From positions 1,798,001-1,862,000 of the forward strand of contig JAZAYU010000062.1 in NCBI GenBank assembly GCA_038501625.1: a stretch of DNA of 64,000 bases, in the 5' to 3' direction. The first letter of the stretch is position 1, and every line of letters begins with the position of its first letter. The notes below the pieces were generated by a model. That model saw only the letters and a program-made list of their open reading frames with translations, was not told where the DNA came from and did no database searches. This document shows, piece after piece, positions 56,926-64,000 of this stretch. The DNA comes from Corbicula japonica (lineage: Eukaryota; Mollusca; Bivalvia; Venerida; Cyrenidae). Made by a program: the position numbers and the translations under genes.

Positions 56926-58007
56926 TGCAATAAATTGTACCACAACTGAAAGAAATACAAAAGTGTGTAAAGCTCATGTATACTCAAAGATCACCTGCAG
57001 TGGATTTTTTTTATGTAAATCAAATTTTCACATATTGTTTAAATGATAACTGTAAGCAAAAGCTTCCTATGTCTACCAGTAATTTCTTCCGCTTCCTATG
57101 TAGAATAACTTGCATATTTTTAATCCAACTCAAACCAAAAACAAAACTAAATGAAAAACAAAAAACACAATATTCTCTCTTGATGCGTGAAACCCCATTT
57201 CACCTGTGATGTAAGTGGCTATACATGTATTACATATCAAGTAAGTGATGAAAAGTAACAATAGATAGCATCAAGTTTCCTGATACTGAACACAGACTAT
57301 CAGCAGGAAATTGTGACACTCAAGAAGAATTCGCGTATTAAATACAGCTGTGTTCGGGGATGCCTGCGACAGATAACTAACACAAATGATCAAAGGTGTA
57401 CAATTCCACTCGTCTGCTCGCCATGGCGATTAAATGATCAGTTGGGTCAAGTGAAGTGGCCGAAAACACTGGATTGACAGGGCGAGTAAATTGTTCAGCA
57501 ATGCACATCAGATTCTGTTTTCTTTGAAAAAATGAAATATTTTTACTTTGTTTACAAAATACAATTCGATTTTCGGTATATTCAGCTGATTTCTGGTGTA
57601 TTTAAAACATAAAATTTCTGATGTAAAGGTCACAGAATTATGTGATTTATTTTTATCCTCACTGGGTTTCCCAAATCAGAAATAGGCTGCAAGTGCACAT
57701 ATTTTCTCCAAATAAATGAAAATAACATTTTATCAACAGGGTGGGGTGACGATGAAAAACAAGAGAGAAAACAAGACAATAATAAACAGAAATGTAAGGG
57801 CAATTGTACTTTCTTTAAGGGCGAGTGCACTTTTCATTCACTGAATCACTCAACCTATAAAGCTAGTGGGTCCAAAAAACATTGTACATCTCTGATGATT
57901 GTATTTGCCATTCATAGGGAAGGAAATCTGGCATATTAACTGAGTTTAGGGTGCAATGTTCTGGCAACATACTGATCAGAACATTGGGAGATATTTCCGG
58001 ACCTGTC
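56926..58007. other. Upstream region of RAE1
   Basis: Expected to hold the RAE1 promoter and a first non-coding exon (the coding exon is preceded by an acceptor at 56945-56948). I cannot place the promoter; no clear TATA box. The 57300-57480 stretch is the least AT-rich. Confidence 0.4.
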
Positions 58008-58196
58008 CAGGGTTCGACGTTAACTTTTTCAACAGCTGGACCAGTGGTCCAGTTACTTTGAAACTCTACTAGACTTGACCTAACATGAACTAGACCAACA
58101 TGTAAACAGTACTTAACACTGACAATGTACACTGACTGGTTGTAATTAATTTTTAATTTGTTCACAGCATTGATACATGAGTTAAACATGCATGTT

Positions 58197-58555
58197 ATAC
58201 CACAAACAAACACAATAATTAACCAAAAGTTAGAAATGGTTTAACTTGAGAACTATCATTCATGATTCACCATTAACTTCAAAAATGTCTGGAGTGGTAT
58301 GAGTTAGTCATCAAAGTGTTATACCACGAACAAACACAATACTTATCCAAAATTAGAAATGGTTTAACTATCAATCATGATTCATCATTAACTTCAAAAA
58401 TGTCTGGAGTGGTATGAGTTAGTCATCAAAGTGTTACACCACGAATAAACACAATAATTAACCAAAATGAGGAACGCTTTAAGTTTAACTCAGAATTGTC
58501 AATCATGATTCGAACTGTTAACTTCAAATAATGTCTGGTATGGTTTAGTCATCAA
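58197..58555. repeat. Triplicated ~118-bp segment at the transposase 3' end
   Basis: Three copies of ATACCACGAACAAACACAAT..CATGATTCA..TGTCTGG..TTAGTCATCAAAGT. The rightmost copy contains the transposase stop codon and last residues, so the coding end plus 3' UTR has been duplicated twice. Confidence 0.8.
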
Positions 58556-61403
58556 AGTCGGGGCGTCTGGCCCTTTGCCCCCCATGCCACCAAAGTTCAA
58601 TGGCTCGCTGGGCATTGTAGGCCTCAACAGTTGGACCTTCAATGGCCAGTGCAATCAACATGTACAACAAGGATATATCAAGTCGTGCCCTCCAGTCCGA
58701 TTTCACACGGGCCATAGCAGAAAAGCCCCGCACACACACAGCACTGGAAACAGGAATGGACATAATTATCTCAACGAGCATGAGGATGTTGTGCAGATTT
58801 TCTGACTGGTTGGGATGGGTGAATAGTCTGTAATAGAAATCTTGGACTCTATCTCTAGGCTGATGGCTCATGACAACCTTGAGGGCAGGCCACTCAACGT
58901 CTTGTAGGCGTTGTACGTTACATCCGAGTCTCATCAGTACATCACTGAAGTGCTGGCACAGAGCGGCCAAACTCTCCTCACCATATACTGCTCTCTCAGC
59001 TTAAAATAGCAAAATGAATCAATATTTTAGTTTATTGCTACATTTGAATAAATTTGAGAACATCGTAATTAATAATCTAACAAAATTTAATTTTATGTGT
59101 CTTTAACTTGGTTGGTTATGATATTTACCACAGTATTTTATCATTGACATGTACTTATAATTAAATTATTGTTAAGTTATTATAATAACACTTTACCAAA
59201 TAGGATTTGATAAAAACGTATTTAGAATTTGGTTTTATGTTTGTCACAAACCTGGGTTTCAGGAAGATTTACAGGAAAGAATATCTGCATTGCACGAAGC
59301 AGCCTATCTGAATCTATGACTCCAGTACGATGGGTGAGGTGGTCTATGACAACATCTATCAAGGTGTCCTGCTTTGCTTTCAGCTGTTCTTCTCCCAGGG
59401 TAGGTGCTTTCAGTTGAACATTCTTAAAGACAAAGTTGTCAGTGACTGTGTATAAGAAGTACTGTAAACTAGCACCTGGTCTATGTTGGAGTGCAGTAAG
59501 TCTCAGACATGCTGTCTCCAGTGCAGATGTCGCATCGGGTATACCAAACTATCCTTCTGAAACTGCAGCGATAAGTCACTCAGAATGCCCAAAATGTCTG
59601 TCAAAAAGTGCATGTAGCAAAGAAGAGTAAAGTCTTTCAGGTGACACAAGATTAACCGTGCTCTTGCTTGAACATCAGCTGTGCCAATCCTGCCTTCCAA
59701 CGTGTTTTGGAAGTGAGTCAAAAAAGTAGTGTACTTGGTTAACAGAATGTTCAGACATCTGCTGAGATGAGGCATCCACCTTGTTCCTGAAAGGTTAGCA
59801 GGTTTGACCATCTTTTCATCCATGGCGTCAGCAAGCAGCTGGAGTTCTCTAATGGCTTTGGCACTGTAGTGGTAGTGCTTGTGGAGGCTCATGAGCACTG
59901 TCTTTAGATCTGCAAATAACTTGCTGTCCCTCTCTCTCATAGCATCAATAGCCCCAAGTTCGAGTCTGTGGCTGACACAGTGCATTGCAAGCAGGTGGGG
60001 TACGTCATCTTTCAACAGTTTGGCCACACTGTGACGTTTGCCTAAGTTTACACTAGCTCCATCCGAGCCAGTGGCAATTAACTTGAGTTTCCAGTTCCAG
60101 CCTGGGTCAATACTGTCCATTGCCTTATTAATGGTACTTAGAACACCTTCAGCGTGAGCATGCTCAACTGCTCCAATTTGTACAAACACATTGTTCACAC
60201 AGTGTTCTTGCTGATTTTACTCCAGGAGCTCTGGTCTCGGTAAGATCATTGAGTACCCGCCCTTTGGCTTTGCAATGCTTTTAAATTCTTATGTTTTATA
60301 TGTTTGTGTGCTTTTGCATGCAACACTGTTGAGCCAATAAGTGGGTTGGAGTTGTTTCACCAAGACAACTTGTATTTGTTTTGTGATATGAGAACCTGTT
60401 GGGGCAAGTGTGAGGTTGGTGCACCCTAGAACCGGGTTTAAACCCCAGTGGCAATTTCATTTGCCACTGACCGTTCCAAGGCGGTAACCCCTCGGGTTCT
60501 CATTTTTGTTAATTGTTAGTGGTGTCTCTTTTGAAACTGATCATTTTTTTAACCATGCTCTCTCCCTCTCTTCTTCTTGACTGTGTGGGGAGGCTGTTTT
60601 TTCTGAATTTGGCGATTCCTGATATGCATATTTCACCTTTTTTCAACAACCCTGGCATAAACGATCTCATTTTCACTGACTGACACGTCTGTGGCACCAT
60701 CAAACATGACTGAAAGTACTCTAGCGTTCTTGATCAATGTAATTGTTTTTTCTTGAATGTCATCATATATGTACTTCATGAACCGGCAACAAGCTTGATC
60801 GGTGCCATAGCTGTTAGGAATAACTACCCCATGTTTCTGTTGAAGTGAGAACAAACTTGGATACATGGTAAATGGCAGCTCGTCTTTTGCTACAAAGCAG
60901 GCTGTCTGGAAGCATACAAGCAGCTGTTCTGCCTGGTCATGATTCATGCGTCTGATGGCTGCATCCATTGGCCCAATCAATGCACACCCTTGTTTCCCAC
61001 TAGTACCAGAACTAGGCTCAGAAGAACGACACAACTCTTTTATTTCACCAGTATATGAAGCAACTAACAAACTCTGTGGCGGACAATTTTTAATGTCAAA
61101 ACTACGTTGATTAGAACAATGGCTAGGGGATTCGCCATGCCCTTTAATATTGTCAATACGGAAATTGTCTGTACCGACCATGAAGCGGCCGTTATCATTT
61201 GGCTTTGCTGCTCTACATGACTTGCATAACATAACGTTTTTTACTTCATCAAATCCAAGCCAGTTAAACTCATCAAACCACTTTGGACAAAAAGATCTCT
61301 GTCTTTTAGTTTTTTCATACTTTTCATTGGACTCATCTTTTCTTTTCTTTGGCTCGTTCTTTTTGTCACTCAAAAAACCAAAATTCAAAAGACTGTTTGA
61401 CAT
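58545..61403 (-). pseudogene. hAT-family transposase (ZNF862-like), degenerate
   Basis: N-terminal piece from ATG 61403 to about 60650: basic start (KKNEPKKRK), a TTF-type zinc finger (FCPKWFDEFNWLGFDE, CKSCR), then VMFDGATDVSVSENEIVYAR. Middle piece 60198 to about 59540: IATGSDGASVNLG (catalytic Asp region), CVSHRLELG and SGTRWMPHL. The frame then shifts near 59545 and continues as ALETACLRLTALQ to LPETQ, ending at a GTTTGT donor near 59253. C-terminal piece 59002 to 58545: the hAT dimerisation region (SAVCVRGFSAMARVKSDWR). Breaks: the inserted repeat at 60235-60610 with stops, and the frameshift near 59545. Gene order and motifs are those of ZNF862-like hAT proteins. Likely non-functional. 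Confidence 0.8.
60235..60610 (-). repeat. Interspersed repeat inserted in the hAT transposase
   Basis: About 375 bp. Contains GGTGCACCCTAGAACC, CATTTGCCACTGACCGTTCC and GGCTTTGCAATGC. An inverted relative lies at 62837-63190. Not coding; family unknown. Confidence 0.75.
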
Positions 61404-62836
61404 TTTTAACTGTCGTCTGCGAATTACAAAGCCACACCGGAAACAGTGTGATGTCGTAATACTTGGGATTCCAATAATTTATTTATGGAATAGGAGCTCG
61501 AACGTATAATTATGCAGCATTGGATTTTTTCTTACAATAATAACGTTAAATCATTGTGTAAGGGATCGTTGGGATCACATAAATAAACTTAAATAGGCGG
61601 ATAGTAGGAAATGTTATCATTACGACATCATCAATTCCGCGAAACAAGGCCTCGATTTCAATGAAAAATGCCCGTATGTATACATCAAAGTCTATAAAAA
61701 TGAAATGACGTTACATACGGGCATTTATACATACAGGCATTTTATAATTATGTTTTATTTTAGATAACACAGCCTCGATCTGGTTAGATCTACATTAGCC
61801 ATTCAGATAACGCATGTCAATATTGTTTAAAAATAGTAAATGGCGGAGTTCCCAGTTACTGAAGGGAAATTGAATCGGCAAATATTGGACAGAGATCTAA
61901 CCTAATTTTGCTGTTAAAACCTTATAAAAACTGACATTTCGACATACATTGACAATTTAGCAACACGACCACTCGGTCCAGCTAGCTTCGGACGTGACTG
62001 GACCGAACCGACGATTTACTAGTAAATGTCGTTCGGTCGGGCCTTAATGTCGAACCCTGCTGTCCATCAATTGTGTTATGATTGAAGTCGAACATGTCAA
62101 GCTTTGCTTTTGTTGGTTCGTCTTCTTCTTGCAATAGACTGAATAATTAACATGATCCCACTCGTAAATTCGGGTGTATGATACAAGATCATGTGTGTTG
62201 CACAAATATATTCAGTTCACATAAGTAAAAAAATCGGTTCGGGTGCAATACAATACAATACAATACAATAAGATTTATTTTGAGTCGGCAAGACAAGTAC
62301 AATAGAATAACATAAGCTCTCAGGAGCTTTTTAACCGACTAGACTGTTTAGGTGGTGCTGTATGTTTGCAATACCCCTAAAACCAGTCAACTGACTGGAT
62401 ATCCATTTCATTAATGATGGCTGCACAACGTTTCTATGATTTAACAGTAGATCAAAATTTTCAACATTACGATCTAGAGCTGGTTTTTTGTTGTTGTTCT
62501 TTTTAAACCGATTGCCTATGGTGCCGATAAATGGTGCCACAGGGCTGTGGCGGAAACGAACCAGCGTGTATTTTCTACTAAAAATTGAAATGAATCGACT
62601 GCCAGGCAGCAGTCATAGAGCTTGATTACAATCGCATTTAAATCATGCTCAGTGAATGACAATATATCACATTTTTTAAACGAAAACCAGACTTTACCTA
62701 CTTTCTTTTTCCCTATTCGGTGCGCTCGTAAAAATTACATGTCATGAAAAACCACAATTCATCCAAATTACCATAATTTTACCACAAGGCATAAAAGCAA
62801 AATATGCATATCAGAGGTAGCCACACTCACAAAACA

Positions 62837-63190
62837 CAGCCTCCCCACGCAGCGAAAAAAGAAGAGAAAAAGAGAACATGTGTCTATAAGTATGTCAAAT
62901 TAAAAAAAGACACCACAAACAACCAACGAAAAAGAGAATCCTTGTGGTTATCACCTTGGAACGGTCAGTGGCAAAACAAATTGCCACTGGGGGTTTCAAC
63001 CAGGTTCTAGGGTGCACCAACCTCACACTTGCCCAGTCAGGTTCTCATCAACACACAAGTACAAGTTGTCTAGGTGAAATAACTCCAACCCACCCATAAG
63101 CTCAACAATGTTGCATGCAAAAACACACAAACATATAAAACATAAGAAGCCGATAGTGTTGCAAAGCCAAAGGGGCGGGTACCCAATCAT
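62837..63190 (+). repeat. Inverted relative of the 60235-60610 repeat
   Basis: CTTGGAACGGTCAGTGGCAA, GGTTCTAGGGTGCACCAACC and TTGCAAAGCCAAAGGGGCGG match the complement of the other copy, at roughly three-quarters identity by eye. Confidence 0.75.
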
Positions 63191-63989
63191 CTTTCTCATA
63201 ATGAATAAACAAACAACATCAAAGAAAACAAATTTATATTGTAAGTAAACAAAATTTATTTTAGAAAATAACATATTATCACAGAAACATCAGCAGTTAA
63301 GTTACCACCACTGCTCAGATAATGACCATATAAAAGCTTAAATCAGTTAGCTCATTCTTTAAATGAAGAGTCTTGTTTGAAAAATTGTTTAAAAATTATA
63401 ACTCCTCATTTTCATTTTTTTTAATTTGATATTTAAGTCCAATGTTTGCAGAAATCTGCGCTAAAAAATCTGCAATAAAACATGTAAAATGTCTTATATA
63501 TAGTGAGGACTTAATATTATACCACAAATAAACAATTTGATAGATTATTAAGATTTTCTTTAAAAGTTTGATTATTTCATTTTCATGATTAAATTACTCG
63601 AGAAAAAACACATTATCTTACCAAGTTAAAATCACTGGTTTTATCTCAGATAATCATAATGGTACAATAATGTTCTTGTTGAGCCAATAAAAACTTCTCA
63701 AATGACAACAACAACATCAAAAACAAAATCTGTAATAGATTATATCTATTAGCAGAACATAATCTTATTTTTCAATGTATTTCAAAAATATATTTCTGTG
63801 TATGTCCATGTGTAATTAAGGTGTTGCAGATGATTATGAAGCACCAAGAACTTGGCCGCAACATCCAAAGTGTTGATTTTTAAAAGCATCACTAAAAGTT
63901 ATACATCTTTAAGAGTCATAAAACATTTTCAACAAATAAATAATATAGTTACAAATAAAATTTAATGTTTCAACATGTTCATAGTTTAT

Positions 63990-64000
63990 AAACAAGAGGG
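63990..64000 (+). repeat. Start of another AACAAGAGGG element
   Basis: The last 11 bases (AAACAAGAGGG) match the start of the element at 48961, cut by the window edge. Short, so only suggestive. Confidence 0.4.

Larger units (their letters stand above)
58008..62059 (-). mobile_element. hAT transposon (ZNF862-like), 4,052 bp, 5-bp target duplication
   Basis: Ends CAGGGTTCGACGTTAA (58008) and, inverted, TTAATGTCGAACCCTG (to 62059) match at 15 of 16 bases. CTGTC flanks both ends (58003-58007 and 62060-62064). The minus strand carries a hAT transposase gene, now broken. Another repeat (60235-60610) is inserted in it. An inverted repeat of ATGCCCGTATGTA (61668-61725) lies near the right end. Confidence 0.85.
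62060..64000. other. Repeat-rich right flank
   Basis: (CAATA)n at about 62248-62270 adjoins AAGATTTATTTTGAGTCGGC, which on the minus strand looks like a LINE 3' end with its tail; this could extend to about 62560 but no protein motif is certain. Then comes the repeat at 62837-63190 and an AT-rich stretch with no supported gene. Confidence 0.4.

Noticed and set aside
62331..62540. 69-codon minus-strand frame ending at the LINE-like tail
   Set aside because: No recognisable motif; possibly LINE 3' sequence but not supported as a gene.

Overview
The window is nuclear DNA from an animal, most likely a bivalve mollusc (inference). It is AT-rich and intron-bearing, with two recognisable metazoan genes, and it is dense in transposons, MITEs and mini- and microsatellites of a kind common in clam and mussel genomes. 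No prokaryotic genes are present.

Layout. (1) 1-2.4 kb: 5' part of a tafazzin gene on the minus strand, four coding exons; its C-terminal exons lie off the left edge. (2) 2.4-6.3 kb: palindromic MITEs and a dead, internally deleted mariner. (3) 6.3-41.0 kb: the dominant structure, a tandem array of an 859-bp unit. Each unit holds one intron-containing tRNA-Lys(UUU) gene and one tRNA-Thr(AGU) gene, both on the minus strand except in one inverted block. I count 19 full-length tRNA-Lys and 22 full-length tRNA-Thr copies plus decayed ones. The array is broken by a 5'-truncated LINE (7.1-9.8 kb), a 7.7-kb insert (12.9-20.6 kb), a 2.1-kb insert with hairpin ends (21.8-23.9 kb), a head-to-head inversion with a mosaic junction (26.15-26.33 kb), and a microsatellite plus Crypton-like tyrosine-recombinase remnant (28.0-30.8 kb). 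The cleanest stretch is 30.8-38.2 kb. (4) 43.8-56.9 kb: a complete RAE1 (Gle2) mRNA-export-factor gene on the minus strand, ten coding exons all in phase, with introns full of repeats (a 15-copy ~168-bp repeat element, a 38-bp minisatellite, a hAT-like element nested in another repeat). (5) 58.0-62.1 kb: a decayed hAT (ZNF862-like) transposon with TIRs and 5-bp target duplications. (6) 62.1-64.0 kb: repeat debris; the last bases match the start of the element seen at 48.96 kb.

The least explained part is inside the 12.9-20.6 kb insert. Four tightly packed minus-strand reading frames (174, about 242 after splicing, about 773 and 79 residues) have a virus-like layout: overlapping or near-abutting frames, a long Ser/Glu/Asp tract, a cysteine cluster, a Lys/Arg-rich small protein, and polyadenylation signals at gene ends. 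I recognise none of the four proteins. The right part of the same insert is the 3' end and LTR of a Ty3/Gypsy retrotransposon. How the insert and the array relate is unknown; nothing shows that the reading frames have anything to do with the tRNA genes.

The many conserved ~110- and ~143-codon frames across the array are chance translations through tRNA genes and identical spacers, and are not annotated as genes.
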